Shown: in pieces, positions 8,776 to 17,892 of the stretch
How positions within the stretch are numbered: position 1 is the stretch's first letter
Layout: each line of letters starts with the position of its first letter
NCBI RefSeq assembly: GCF_001687565.2
Contig: NZ_CP016534.2
Span: 1,926,501-1,990,500, forward strand
Direction of reading: 5' to 3'
Source of the DNA: Planococcus antarcticus DSM 14505
GTDB lineage: Bacteria > Bacillota > Bacilli > Bacillales_A > Planococcaceae
DNA length: 64,000 bases
Made by a program: the position numbers and the translations under genes
The notes under the pieces: model-generated
The model's database searches: none
What the model saw: only the letters and a program-made list of their open reading frames with translations
What the model was told of the DNA's origin: nothing

Positions 8776-9438
8776 ATGCGGAAAATTTCACTGAAGGAAC
8801 GCCAGATTATGCGCCGCTCCTATGCCGAAAAAATTATGGAGACTGTCAGTACAGAAGGATTCATCACATTGACGATTCAAGATTTGGCTTGTTTAATGGG
8901 TATCAGCAGAGCTTCCTTATATAATTTTTTCGCATCAAAAGAAGACATCATCCTGGAAGTTACGGAAATTTATATCGATTACTTGAAAAAAACCAATCAA
9001 TTCATTAACAACTCTCGCTTTTCTTATGTTCAACGATTGCCGACCGTTTTTGAACAGTCTGCTTTTTCAGCTGTCTATGCGTCGGAAATTTATTTGAGTG
9101 AATTAAGGTCTGTCTACCCTGCGTTCTACGATCGGAAGTTAAAATTGGCCAATGAACGAATAGCCATTCTTCATACATTTTATGAAAACGGTATCATTGA
9201 CGGTGACTTCAATCCACTTCACCCTGCACTGATCGTTGCCCAGGACGAGGCTGCTTTACGGAAAATCTTGAACTCTTCGTTTTTAACAGATGTGGGCCTG
9301 TCTTTGGAAGATGGTATGTACGGTTATTATGAGATTATGAAGCATCGCACATTTACTCCTGCCTCCATGAAACGCGGACAAGATCCTTACATCAAAAATG
9401 TGGTAGAAGTCATCGTCAGCCAGTTGAAGAAAAAATAA
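8776..9438 (+). CDS. TetR/AcrR family transcriptional regulator
   Basis: A 220-residue regulator. The N-terminal helix-turn-helix is clear: ITLTIQDLACLMGISRASLYNFFASKEDII (about residues 28-58), with the family's YNFF/F-KE recognition end. The C-terminal ligand domain is divergent. The start at 8776 follows a GGGGGTG site at 6 nt; an in-frame ATG 12 codons earlier has none. Being divergent from the SDR/aldehyde dehydrogenase operon, it probably controls those genes in response to their substrate; this is inference from position. Confidence 0.85.
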   Translation: MRKISLKERQIMRRSYAEKIMETVSTEGFITLTIQDLACLMGISRASLYNFFASKEDIILEVTEIYIDYLKKTNQFINNSRFSYVQRLPTVFEQSAFSAVYASEIYLSELRSVYPAFYDRKLKLANERIAILHTFYENGIIDGDFNPLHPALIVAQDEAALRKILNSSFLTDVGLSLEDGMYGYYEIMKHRTFTPASMKRGQDPYIKNVVEVIVSQLKKK

Positions 9439-9493
9439 TGAATGGCATATTCAACCAGACTGGACTGCTCTCCTATTTCGGTTTGGTCACCTA

Positions 9494-9531
9494 AAAAAGG
9501 CTTTGTCACAGAATTGTGACAAAGCCTTTTT
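9494..9531. terminator. bidirectional terminator after TetR
   Basis: A 17-bp perfect stem (AAAAAGGCTTTGTCACA and its complement) with a GAAT loop, A-rich on the left and T-rich on the right. Confidence 0.9.
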
Positions 9532-9628
9532 CCTCTGCATTTGAACCAGGCAAAGTAGTTTGGATTCTCTGAGCACTGGGAATGGATTAAAACAAGTTAA
9601 GGATATTTTTCTATTCTCGAAAATATAG

Positions 9629-9657
9629 TTTAAAAATTCTGATAAATAGACTATACT
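9629..9657 (+). promoter_or_regulatory. promoter of the 65-residue protein gene
   Basis: TTTAAA at 9629-9634, a 17-bp spacer and TATACT at 9652-9657, followed 33 bp later by the start codon. Confidence 0.5.
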
Positions 9658-9690
9658 GATTAGCAACTACTTAAAAAGGAGATGGTTAAA

Positions 9691-9888
9691 ATGAACTTAG
9701 ACTCAATTAAAGGCTCAAGTATGATCGTGAAGATGGCGCGTGCATTAGGAGAAGACGGCTGGTTATTTACTCCTAATGAATTCGACGTCATCATCAGAGC
9801 GGAGCATAAGGAAACAGGAGAAGCCATCTCTTTTCAATCGATTGGCAATTTAAAGAGATGGATGTATGAAAAAGCGTTGAGCTATTAA
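9691..9888 (+). CDS. small hypothetical protein (65 aa)
   Basis: A 65-residue soluble protein with no family I recognise. It reads MNLDSIKGSSMIVKMARALG, then DGWLFTPNEFDVIIR, and ends in NLKRWMYEKALSY. The start at 9691 is chosen because AAAGGAG lies 9-10 nt upstream; the ATG at 9682 would be too close to that site. It has its own promoter and is followed by a strong terminator, so it looks like a real single-gene unit. There is no signal peptide or membrane segment. Confidence 0.7.
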   Translation: MNLDSIKGSSMIVKMARALGEDGWLFTPNEFDVIIRAEHKETGEAISFQSIGNLKRWMYEKALSY

Positions 9889-9907
9889 ACAGCTTTGAAA
9901 TAAAGCA

Positions 9908-9946
9908 AAAAAACCTCGCAGGCCTATCTGGCCTGCGAGGTTTTTT
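9908..9946. terminator. bidirectional terminator shared by convergent small genes
   Basis: A 17-bp perfect stem (AAAAAACCTCGCAGGCC and complement) with a TATCT loop serves the 65-residue gene on the plus strand. On the minus strand it begins at the stop codon of the 42-residue gene at 9945. Confidence 0.9.
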
Positions 9947-10073
9947 AATAGTTTTCTTGTAAGTTCGCCACTTTTTTGCATAACTCCGCATTGATTCCCT
10001 GCAAATTCAATTTTTTTACGATGTCACTGGCTTTTTTCACTTTTGGGCTTGCACAAAATAAGATTCCGCTCAT
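9945..10073 (-). CDS. small hypothetical protein (42 aa)
   Basis: A 42-codon gene too short for most gene finders: it begins MSGILFCASPKVKKAS and ends VANLQENY. GGAGG lies 10 nt before the ATG (GGAGGTTGAAGGAAATG). The stop codon sits inside the run of bases at the edge of the shared terminator. The composition (lysine-rich helix with two cysteines) looks coding, and the convergent arrangement with its own ribosome site supports it. No function can be assigned. Confidence 0.65.
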   Translation of the reverse strand: MSGILFCASPKVKKASDIVKKLNLQGINAELCKKVANLQENY

Positions 10074-10233
10074 TTCCTTCAACCTCCAAAGATTTTAGAT
10101 AATCTTAGTATACAGATTAAATATGAACAAACTATTACCAAATGAGAAATTCTCAAAAAAATTATACCTTGCTTCCGCTGGACTGACTTGTGGAAGCTGA
10201 GTAGCAAATTCTGAACTCTCTCACCGCGTTATT

Positions 10234-10833
10234 TCAACAATCTACGTCTTCTTTACAGATGGCATTCAAGTGACGGACAATCATTATCCGCTGCTGTTCC
10301 TTGTTATACCGCTCCGGCCTAACCATCGCGTCCAAAACCATGCCGTCTAGCAAATGAATCAACCTGTCTGTTTCAAGCGAAACATCCAGTCCTTTTTTTA
10401 GCAGATTCAACAAAATTAAATTCGAAATGATATTCTTGACTGCCTGCAAGGCCACATCCTGTACTTCGGAATAAGTCATTCTGCTCTGGCGTCTATGCAG
10501 CTTGAAAATCAGCCTCACCTCGGCTTCCGTTGCTGATTCATCATTGACAGGCAAAAAGGCCAGTAGCACGCCAATAATTTTCTCCAATGGGGGTTGGTCT
10601 TCTTGGAAGATCTCGTTCGTTTTGTCTGTCAGCCGTTCAAAAACCAGCGCTTCTGCGTAAAGCATTAGTTCTTCCTGTGATGAAAAATAATAACGCAATG
10701 CACCTAAAGACAAACTGGCCTCCTTTGCAATATTTCTTGCAGAAACGCCTTCGATACCTTGTTGCAGTATGATGTTCCAAGTGGCTTGTGCAATCGACTG
10801 TTTTCGTTCGATAGGATCAATTAGTTTTGGCAT
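10234..10833 (-). CDS. TetR/AcrR family transcriptional regulator
   Basis: A 199-residue regulator with the N-terminal HTH VSARNIAKEASLSLGALRYYFSSQEEL (about residues 30-56) and a BetI-like C-terminal domain (DRLIHLLDGMVLDAMVRPERY). No strong ribosome site precedes the ATG, which is unusual for this window; the N-terminus MPKLIDPIERKQSIAQATW still matches the family start well. It stands alone with a large non-coding or decayed region upstream, so its target may be itself or a distant operon. Confidence 0.85.
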   Translation of the reverse strand: MPKLIDPIERKQSIAQATWNIILQQGIEGVSARNIAKEASLSLGALRYYFSSQEELMLYAEALVFERLTDKTNEIFQEDQPPLEKIIGVLLAFLPVNDESATEAEVRLIFKLHRRQSRMTYSEVQDVALQAVKNIISNLILLNLLKKGLDVSLETDRLIHLLDGMVLDAMVRPERYNKEQQRIMIVRHLNAICKEDVDC

Positions 10834-11015
10834 AGCTCAATACTATCAGAATAATAATAATTTTCAATTTATTTAACACGACTGTACCATACATATTATA
10901 GGCCCACCATTTTGGCAATACGATTGTATTGTCATAAATTTAACAACTTTCAGTCTTTGTGGATAACCATCCTTATCTGTTTGTAACTGTCTGCACAGCC
11001 CACGCTGGATGCGAG

Positions 11016-11626
11016 CTACCTAATTACAGAGCATGCGGCTACGAAAAACACTATCGTACCGAACACAGCGAGCAATAAAATGGGCATAAAAAAACACTAT
11101 ATAAGTTGAACGAAAGAAGTATCCTATTGAAAATGGCTTCGGTCGCATTGTATGGCTCTCGCCAGCGGCAATTTGTGAAATATCGATTATGAATATTCAC
11201 TAGTTCAACTTATATAGGTACTTCCGCAGCTCCAGAAGCCACCCTGATGTTTTGGACAGTAATAAAGCTGAACAAAACCACCATCTCATTTTTCACTATA
11301 TGCATAACCAACCGTCCGTTTTTTATAGTGAACCTTTGCATTTTCCTTCGTTAGGTTTAGGTAGGTGTAAGTGTGCGGATACTTTTCAAGTACTGTCTTG
11401 ACGATCCGTAACCCAGCTCCGATTATCGAAAAAAGGAAAAGTTCTTTTTTTCTCCTCATCGATCAACTTCCTCTGCTCCGTTATAATGTCGCGGCACTTG
11501 GTCTGGCAACCCACCATGTTGAACAACCACAAACAAGAGCATCGAATAAAAGAACAGCCCTAAGACAGAATTCAGAAATCTCTTAAAGACTGAACCTGAG
11601 ATATCTATTTTCGGTTATTTCTTCAT
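11016..11626 (-). pseudogene. DUF1648 membrane protein, broken and interrupted by a mobile repeat
   Basis: Read right to left from a good ribosome site (GAGGGGAGGGGACTTTTATG, start at 11626), the fragments spell a DUF1648 protein: an N-terminal membrane helix, LPDQVPRHYNGA, then ELFLFSIIGAGLRIVKTVLEKYP, NLTKENAKVHYKK and MHIVKNEMVVLFSFITVQN. Lesions are TAA at codon 4, TGA where a Trp is expected after EVDR, a frameshift in an A-run soon after, and a further frameshift near 11300. At 11217 the frame runs into the repeat at 11098-11217; beyond it a last membrane segment (FGTIVFFVAACSVIR) ends at TAG 11016. The family normally has this tail, so the repeat appears to be inserted in the gene. Confidence 0.75.
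11098..11217. repeat. MITE-like repeat A with TATATAAGTTGAAC inverted ends
   Basis: A 120-bp element whose two ends are inverted copies (TATATAAGTTGAAC... and ...GTTCAACTTATATA). It is homologous over its outer parts to repeat B at 16464-16589, which lies in the opposite orientation, sharing AAGTATCCTATT, GCTTCGGTCGC and ATCGATTATGAATATTCACT. It interrupts the DUF1648 remnant. Confidence 0.85.
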
Positions 11627-12537
11627 AAAAGTCCCCTCCCCTCTTCAGTTTTTATTCAAAAAAAAAGGCTGATACCAGTCATGTCAGAGCTCAAGACATT
11701 CACAAGTAAAACAGCAGGTTCTTTTCACAGACAAAACTCATTCAAAAATATAAAATTCTGCTTTTTTTCACATCAACTCTTCAACAAAAATGAATCCCGT
11801 CACAAAGCGTAAAAGGCTTCCTACTCGTCAATCACTGTAAGAAATTATTAGCTGTTTTTTTTATAAAGCTTCTCAATATTTCTTGTGTTTCCTCAGATAA
11901 CCCGCAGCTTACATTTCTTTTGCAAATCGATCGACTTTTTTGAACTAGCCGCTACTTCCTCCCTTACCTTCGGACTTTGCCCTAAACGCGATTGAAGAAG
12001 GAGAGTCTTTTCGGGGAATTTCAAATAACCTGATCGAGATTGACAGTCTCAAAAAACAAAGGAATACTAGTACTTATCGATTAATAGATATTTTCAGATC
12101 TGCTTCATCAAAGTTTCCGAATCGTAGTTGTCCATCCACTATTTCCGACTCTATTCCTGTTCGCTAGAAATTACAGTCGATATCGAATATGGCCTTCAGT
12201 TAGCTACAATCGACTGCCACTTATCTTCAGAAATATAAATTCTATTCCCTTTAACAAGAAGTCATTCCCTTATCGGAATTGCAACTTTTGCTCATTTTCT
12301 GATTTTACAAAGGACGGACAGATTATTGGTCGAACAACATTAGAAAATCCAAAACTTTTCTTAACCTTAAACCTTGCCAAAAAAAATAAAAAGCGGCTCC
12401 CTGCACCTTCCGTGTGTCACCAAATAATTCATAGTCTCCTTGACTGCCCTAGAGTAAACCGTCTTTTTTCGTTATACTAGACTATAGGTATTAATGAATG
12501 CGGCTTTGTAAGAAAGCACCGCAAAAGGAGTTGCTCC
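11627..12537. other. 910-bp AT-rich region without an intact gene
   Basis: No frame of credible length or ribosome site is present on either strand. Short minus-strand stretches look like decayed coding sequence but I could not assign a family. The last 60 bp hold a possible -10 (TATACT at 12473) for adeR. Confidence 0.4.
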
Positions 12538-13779
12538 ATGCACGAAATGCACCAGAAGAACCCATTTAAAAAAACATTTTTTGACCTGAAGGAACTGGTC
12601 GACGGCATTCAAGAAAATTTGCTGTGCCCAGCAACGATTGAAGATACCAATCACCGTTTACATGCCTACAGCTCCCATGAAGATGACACTGATTCCGCTC
12701 GAATTGGCACCATCATCTCACAGCGCGTTCCTGAAAAAGTTATCAATCGCCTATGGAAAGTGGGCGTTATCCCGAAATTGATGCAATCGGATTCCGCTTT
12801 ACGCATCCCCCACATTGAAGACATCGGACTTCGCGACCGTGTGGCGATCTCCATTCGAAAAAACAATGAAATCCTGGGCTATATTTGGGTAGTCGAAGGA
12901 CACACGAAACTAAATGATACCCAATTGGATTTACTAAAGGATGCAGCCGTTGCAGCTATGCCTTTAATGGATAAGCTTCATCAGAACCGTAAGCGAAAAG
13001 AGGAGAACTACCAGGATTTCCTATGGCAGTTGCTGAATGGCCAACATAAGACCTTGCAAGAAATTCATGACAAATTCTATGATCTAAACCTAAAGATGCC
13101 AGACAGTTTTTCTGTACTTGCTTTCCGTTTTGAACAGGATATATCGCGGAAAATAGAGGAACAGATTTCTTATTTAATTACAACCAGCCAAAAAATCACC
13201 AATCATTTTCTGGTAGTCATGGATGAAGAATTGATCTTAATCGCTTCTCCCCACTCCTCACAACTCGATGACAAAGCTTTCGACGATTTTATTTCGTTTT
13301 TCATCTCTGAAATGGCCAATCGCTTTTCTATCCACGAGATCAAAGGAAGTGCCGGGGCTAGTTATAATAATTTTGACAAGGCGCAATCGAGCTATCAAGA
13401 AGCGATAAAAGTATTGGAGATGAAAGAGCGTTTTCCTGAGGAGTTGAAAAACATCCATCATTTCCGCAAGCTTGGCGCATTTAGGTATTTGGATCTTATC
13501 CCAAAAGAACAGCGGGTCAAACATTACGAGCATCCAGCTATCGCCAAGCTTGAAGAATACGACAGTCTCCATAAATCCAACTTGCTAAAGACTCTTGAAG
13601 TCTTTATCCAACAAGACAGCAATATGAACGATGCAGCTAAAAAGCTATTTGTTCATACCAATACACTCCATTACCGAATCAAGCGAATATCTGAAATCGG
13701 CGGTATCCGTCTAAACAATACGCATGAAAAAATCGGGATTTATCTTGATTTAAAAGCAAGAAAAATAGATGGGAAATAG
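12538..13779 (+). CDS. adeR: AdeR-like PucR/CdaR family activator of alanine dehydrogenase
   Basis: A 413-residue transcription factor. The C-terminal PucR helix-turn-helix is clear (about residues 345-405): DSNMNDAAKKLFVHTNTLHYRIKRI. The central part has the GGDEF-like region common to CdaR/PucR regulators (GSAGASYNNFDKAQSSYQEAIKVLE). The N-terminal 150 residues resemble the sensory half of B. subtilis AdeR (YukF), which sits next to ald and activates it. Here ald follows 120 bp downstream in the same direction. AAAGGAG lies 8 nt before the ATG. Role assignment rests on this context plus the domain pattern. Confidence 0.85.
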   Translation: MHEMHQKNPFKKTFFDLKELVDGIQENLLCPATIEDTNHRLHAYSSHEDDTDSARIGTIISQRVPEKVINRLWKVGVIPKLMQSDSALRIPHIEDIGLRDRVAISIRKNNEILGYIWVVEGHTKLNDTQLDLLKDAAVAAMPLMDKLHQNRKRKEENYQDFLWQLLNGQHKTLQEIHDKFYDLNLKMPDSFSVLAFRFEQDISRKIEEQISYLITTSQKITNHFLVVMDEELILIASPHSSQLDDKAFDDFISFFISEMANRFSIHEIKGSAGASYNNFDKAQSSYQEAIKVLEMKERFPEELKNIHHFRKLGAFRYLDLIPKEQRVKHYEHPAIAKLEEYDSLHKSNLLKTLEVFIQQDSNMNDAAKKLFVHTNTLHYRIKRISEIGGIRLNNTHEKIGIYLDLKARKIDGK

Positions 13780-13899
13780 GTCTTTGTGAAATTTCACAAA
13801 AGAAACCGCTTTTTTTCTTTTTTTTATACAATGAAGAACGACAGACTTCACGCTATACTTATGGATATATACACCATTCGTTTTATAGGGGGAAGAAAA

Positions 13900-15030
13900 A
13901 TGATTATTGGAATTCCAAAAGAAATCAAGAACAACGAAAACCGCGTGGCGATTACTCCTGCTGGTGTCGATGCTTTTGTAAGAGCTGGACATCAAGTCAT
14001 CATCGAAGCAGGAGCTGGTCTTGGCAGCAGCTTTACAGATGAAGATTACACTGCAACTGGTGCAAAAATGGTCGGAACAGCACAGGAAGCTTGGACTGCT
14101 GAAATGGTCATGAAAGTAAAAGAACCTGTTGTTACTGAATATCAATACTTCCGTGAAGATCTATTATTGTTTACTTACCTGCATCTTGCAGCTGAACCTG
14201 CCTTGACGCATGCATTAGTGGATAGCAAAGTGACTGCGGTTGCTTATGAAACGGTATCGGTTAATCGTACACTTCCACTGTTGACACCAATGAGTGAAGT
14301 GGCTGGAAGAATGGCTGCTCAAGTCGGTGCTCAATTCCTCGAAAAAATTTATGGCGGCAAAGGCATCCTCCTGTCCGGTGTACCAGGTGTACAACGCGGC
14401 AAAGTGACGATCATCGGCGGTGGCGTCGCAGGAACAAATGCGGCGAAAATGGCAATTGGCCTTGGCGCACAAGTAACGATCATCGATTTGAGCCCGGAAC
14501 GTCTCCGCCAATTGGATGATATCTTTGGAACTGATGTAACGACATTGATTTCCAACCCATTCAATATCGCACAAGCAGTTAAAGAGTCTGATTTGGTCAT
14601 CGGCGCTGTGTTAATCCCAGGATCAAAAGCACCTAAATTGGTGACGGAAGAAATGGTGCAAGCCATGAATCCAGGGTCTGTTATTGTAGATATTGCTATC
14701 GACCAAGGCGGAATTTTTGAAACGGCAGATCGCATCAGTACGCATGATGATCCAACTTATGTAAAACATGAAGTTGTCCATTATGCAGTTGCCAACATGC
14801 CTGGAGCTGTGCCACGCACATCGACCATCGCATTGACGAATGTTACTGTCGGCTATGCACTGCAAATGGCCAACAAAGGAGTTCAACAAGCGGTTGCTGA
14901 AAATGCGGCATTGAAGCTTGGCGTCAACACGGCAAACGGCAGCGTCACTTATGAAGCGGTAGCTAAAGATCTTGGCTTTGATTTTGTATCCGTTGATGAA
15001 GCTCTAGCTAAACCGACATCATTGGTGTAA
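13900..15030 (+). CDS. ald: alanine dehydrogenase
   Basis: A 376-residue enzyme, the usual length, that interconverts L-alanine and pyruvate plus ammonia with NAD. The start [23 protein letters not shown] is the family signature, and the NAD-binding loop [22 protein letters not shown] lies at about residues 169-190. KVKEP and HLAAEP carry substrate-binding residues. GGGGGAAG precedes the ATG at 13900; an in-frame codon at 13786 lies upstream of that site. It follows adeR, so alanine-responsive activation is likely. Confidence 0.97.
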   Translation: MIIGIPKEIKNNENRVAITPAGVDAFVRAGHQVIIEAGAGLGSSFTDEDYTATGAKMVGTAQEAWTAEMVMKVKEPVVTEYQYFREDLLLFTYLHLAAEPALTHALVDSKVTAVAYETVSVNRTLPLLTPMSEVAGRMAAQVGAQFLEKIYGGKGILLSGVPGVQRGKVTIIGGGVAGTNAAKMAIGLGAQVTIIDLSPERLRQLDDIFGTDVTTLISNPFNIAQAVKESDLVIGAVLIPGSKAPKLVTEEMVQAMNPGSVIVDIAIDQGGIFETADRISTHDDPTYVKHEVVHYAVANMPGAVPRTSTIALTNVTVGYALQMANKGVQQAVAENAALKLGVNTANGSVTYEAVAKDLGFDFVSVDEALAKPTSLV

Positions 15031-15050
15031 GAACCAATCCATAATAAATA

Positions 15051-15084
15051 CCCCGTCAGTGCATTATGCAGTGGCGGGGCTTTT
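15051..15084 (+). terminator. terminator after ald
   Basis: An interrupted stem CCCCGTCAGTGCA / TGCAGTGGCGGGG followed by CTTTT, 20 nt after the stop. Confidence 0.75.
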
Positions 15085-15161
15085 ATATACAATCAGATTC
15101 ACTCTCTCTCTATCCTGTACATCTGTTATAAGTTGTTTTATATGTAGAAAAGGTGATAAAA

Positions 15162-15920
15162 ATGAAAGCAAAACTCTATGTAAACGATGGACAATATGTC
15201 TCAGGCATGACTCTGAAAGATCTTGCTGAACCTGAAAGCAATAATATGGCGCTACATGCCTGTGAAAATCCACAATCAGTTTTGGCGAACCGTAAAAAAT
15301 TGGCCGACTTCATCAGTGCTCCAGTGTCTAGTTTTATCTGTGCACAGCAAACGCATAGCGCCAACTTCCGGAGAGTATCGGCAAAAGATAAAGGACGCGG
15401 AGCATATGACACGGAGGATGCCTTTTCCGATACGGATGCACTGTATACCTATGATTCCAGAGTTGTGTTATGCAGTTTTGCGGCTGATTGTGTACCGGTC
15501 ATCATTCATGACAGAAAAACGGGTCTGATTGGGGTTGTCCATTCCGGATGGCAAGGCACGATCAAAGAAATCATGTCTAAACTGCTTCAGCAGCTAATCG
15601 ACCTCGAACAATGCGATCCGGTTGATTTGGACATACAGATTGGCGCAGCCATCAGCCAACAGCAATTCGAAGTGGATCAAGACGTTTATTCGAAGTTAGA
15701 TTCTCTTGGCTATGCCAGTGAGTTTATGTATTTCAATAACATGACCAAGAAATACCATATCGACAATCAAGCCACAGTCAAAAGACAATGCGAACTGGTA
15801 GGCGTCCCTTCCGGACAGATTCATATTGATCCGACTTGTACGTTTTTAAGCCCGGATGGCTTCTCTTACCGTCAGGACAGAAAAAGTGGCAGACATTTGA
15901 TATTCGCAATGAAAAAATGA
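15162..15920 (+). CDS. pgeF: YlmD/YfiH laccase-domain protein (purine nucleoside phosphorylase/peptidoglycan editing family)
   Basis: A 252-residue protein of the LACC1/YfiH family. Relatives are described as zinc- or copper-binding multicopper-oxidase-like proteins, purine nucleoside phosphorylases, or peptidoglycan editing factors. The metal site is intact: H65 in QQTHS, C110 in AADCVPV and H127 in VVHSGWQGT; IGAAISQQQFEV follows. The start at 15162 is chosen for the AAAGGTGAT site 5-8 nt upstream; a GTG three codons earlier is inside that site. It is monocistronic, unlike the ylm operon copy near the division genes in relatives, so it may be a second paralogue. Confidence 0.9.
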   Translation: MKAKLYVNDGQYVSGMTLKDLAEPESNNMALHACENPQSVLANRKKLADFISAPVSSFICAQQTHSANFRRVSAKDKGRGAYDTEDAFSDTDALYTYDSRVVLCSFAADCVPVIIHDRKTGLIGVVHSGWQGTIKEIMSKLLQQLIDLEQCDPVDLDIQIGAAISQQQFEVDQDVYSKLDSLGYASEFMYFNNMTKKYHIDNQATVKRQCELVGVPSGQIHIDPTCTFLSPDGFSYRQDRKSGRHLIFAMKK

Positions 15921-15933
15921 GGATCGATTCTTG

Positions 15934-16199
15934 TATGTTGAACTGATGATTCTTATCTGCTTATCCCCCGAAAGATAGCATCAGGCTTTTGAGTTTCTTA
16001 TTTCCAATGAGCCAAGTTAGCTCTGGTGAATCCAAGGGTTAGGTAAAGCAATAAGATGAGTAGTCTCTCGGATCTTGGCGAAAGCCACAGAGAGAGCGAG
16101 AAATCCCGGGTCCTCCTTGGCGATGAGTTTGCGCAGTAGCAATTGTTTATACGTTACTCAAAACGGAGGAAAAAAGAGGATTCTCAAATTCAACTTATA
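15934..16199. repeat. repeat E with TATGTTGAACT / TTCAACTTATA ends
   Basis: A 266-bp segment bounded by TATGTTGAACTGATGATTC and AATTCAACTTATA, the same end motif as repeats A-D. The interior has GC-rich inverted stretches but little obvious identity to the other members. It begins 13 bp after the pgeF stop. Confidence 0.5.
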
Positions 16200-16324
16200 C
16201 AATAAAGCAAGTTGAGTTAGCGATGTAGAAAAAATCGATAAAATTCACTTTTCGTGGTATATACACCTGTCTCATCAATTCTACCAAGCTTGAATATGGC
16301 TTATGAATATTCGCTATTCTCACT

Positions 16325-16374
16325 AAAAAAAGTCGATTCCTCAAACCTTGATGGTTTTTGGAATCGACTTTTTT
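16325..16374. terminator. bidirectional hairpin between repeats E and B
   Basis: AAAAAAGTCGATTCC and its complement form a 15-bp outer stem around an inner CAAACC/GGTTTTTG stem, with A and T runs on either side. No gene lies directly at its edges; it may belong to a lost gene. Confidence 0.7.
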
Positions 16375-16463
16375 GTTTAGTTTATGAGCTTGTAAGAAAT
16401 TCAAGGTTTCAAGAAATACTACTTTATAACCTTTCAAACTCTTACCGATAGAGATAATAGACC

Positions 16464-16589
16464 TATATAAATTGAACTAGTGAATATTCATAATCGATAT
16501 TCCGCAAAACAGCTCCTCTTGCCGCGGGCGCCAAGCTCAAAGCGACCGAAGCGATTTTAAATAGGATACTTTTTTCATTCAACTTATCT
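16464..16589. repeat. MITE-like repeat B (inverted relative of repeat A)
   Basis: A 126-bp element running from CTATATAAATTGAACTAGTG to ATTCAACTTATCTAG. Its reverse complement aligns with repeat A along the ends and much of the interior. It lies 8 bp beyond the stop of the OFA transporter, where it may also serve as 3' RNA structure. Confidence 0.85.
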
Positions 16590-16596
16590 AGTTAAA

Positions 16597-17892
16597 TCAG
16601 TTATTGCCTTCTTGAAGATTGAGTCCTTTTGAAGCAGATGCTGTCTTCTGTGAATCCTGATGCCCTTCAATTCGCTTGATGTCCCAGCGGATCAACAGCG
16701 AAATCAGGAAAGCAATGGAAACCAAAACAATGAAGACGTAGAATACTGGCACATAGCTGTCTGTCCGCTCGCGAATTTGCGAAACGATTGCTGGTCCAAT
16801 GATGCCACCCATTGACCAGGTCGTCAATAAGTAGCCATGGATTGCGCCCAATTGCTTGGTTCCAAAAAGATCGCCGATAAATGCCGGAAGATTGGAGAAT
16901 CCACCGCCGTAGCAGCTGACAATGACCAATATTAAAGCCTGAAACACCAATATATTGGCGACGTTCGGAAGCATTGTGAATGCCACTATCTGCAGCACAA
17001 AGAAAATTGTGAAGACGGTTGGGCGTCCGATGTAATCGGAAATTGCAGCCCATCCGAGTCTGCCTCCACCGTTGAAAATGCCCATGATGCCGACTAAAGT
17101 GGCAGCACCGGCTGCAGACAGTCCAATCATTTCCTGTGACATCGGTGACGCAACAGAGATGATCATGATACCAGCACTGACATTGATCAGCATCATTGAC
17201 CAAACCATCCAGAAGCGGCGAGTTTTCACTGCTTCTTTAGCAGTCAACTGCGCCAAATCTTTTTTCATCACTTTTTTCCCTGAGTCGATTGCCTGCTGCA
17301 GCCCCTGCGGCATCCATTCTTTCGGCGGCGGTGCAATGTATGAGGCACCAAGCAAAATCAAGATAAAATAGCTGATTCCGAGAATATAGAATGTCGTGCT
17401 GACACCATATGAACCGATCAAATTAGCTGCAACCGGCGCGGTAATCAATGCACCAGCTCCAAAGCCCATGACCGCCATTCCGGTAGCCAGTCCTCTGCGG
17501 TCCGGGAACCATTTGACCAGAGTCGAAATCGGTGCAATATAGCCTACTCCCAGTCCAAGACCACTTAAGAAACCGTATGTAAGAAGAAATAATACCAGCG
17601 AATCAATTTGGATGGCAAACCCTGCACCGGCTTGTCCGAAACCGAATAAGAATGCTGCTACAATTGCTGATTTTCGGGGTCCATTCTTTTCGACAAATCC
17701 GCCGAAGAATGCAGCCGAGATCCCACCAAGTGCCATCATAATTGTGAAAGCATAAGTGATTTCTTTAGGTGCCCAGCCCATTTCGCTGCTGATTGGCGTC
17801 GTATAGACACTATAGGCATAAGCCGCCCCGATTGATAATTGGATAGCAATCGCTGACAGCGCGATCAGCCATCTGTTTTTTGTTTTTCCCAT
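16597..17892 (-). CDS. OFA-family MFS transporter (oxalate/formate antiporter family), copy 1
   Basis: A 431-residue, 12-helix major facilitator. Family marks are the N-terminal RWLIALSAIAIQLSIGAAYAYSVY, GLGVGYIAPISTLVKWFPDRRGLATGMAVMGFG with the conserved DRRG loop, a central cytoplasmic loop near residue 215, and RLGWAAISDYIGRP. GGAGG lies 7 nt before the ATG at 17892; a TTG one codon earlier is less likely. The OFA family moves small carboxylates such as oxalate, formate or lactate. A second copy at 23893 and the formate dehydrogenase locus nearby make formate or a related acid a reasonable guess, not a demonstrated substrate. Confidence 0.88.
   Translation of the reverse strand: MGKTKNRWLIALSAIAIQLSIGAAYAYSVYTTPISSEMGWAPKEITYAFTIMMALGGISAAFFGGFVEKNGPRKSAIVAAFLFGFGQAGAGFAIQIDSLVLFLLTYGFLSGLGLGVGYIAPISTLVKWFPDRRGLATGMAVMGFGAGALITAPVAANLIGSYGVSTTFYILGISYFILILLGASYIAPPPKEWMPQGLQQAIDSGKKVMKKDLAQLTAKEAVKTRRFWMVWSMMLINVSAGIMIISVASPMSQEMIGLSAAGAATLVGIMGIFNGGGRLGWAAISDYIGRPTVFTIFFVLQIVAFTMLPNVANILVFQALILVIVSCYGGGFSNLPAFIGDLFGTKQLGAIHGYLLTTWSMGGIIGPAIVSQIRERTDSYVPVFYVFIVLVSIAFLISLLIRWDIKRIEGHQDSQKTASASKGLNLQEGNN

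Noticed and set aside
16325..16374. Part of the mobile repeats E or B
   Set aside because: It lies between the two repeats and shows a plain terminator structure without the family end motif.
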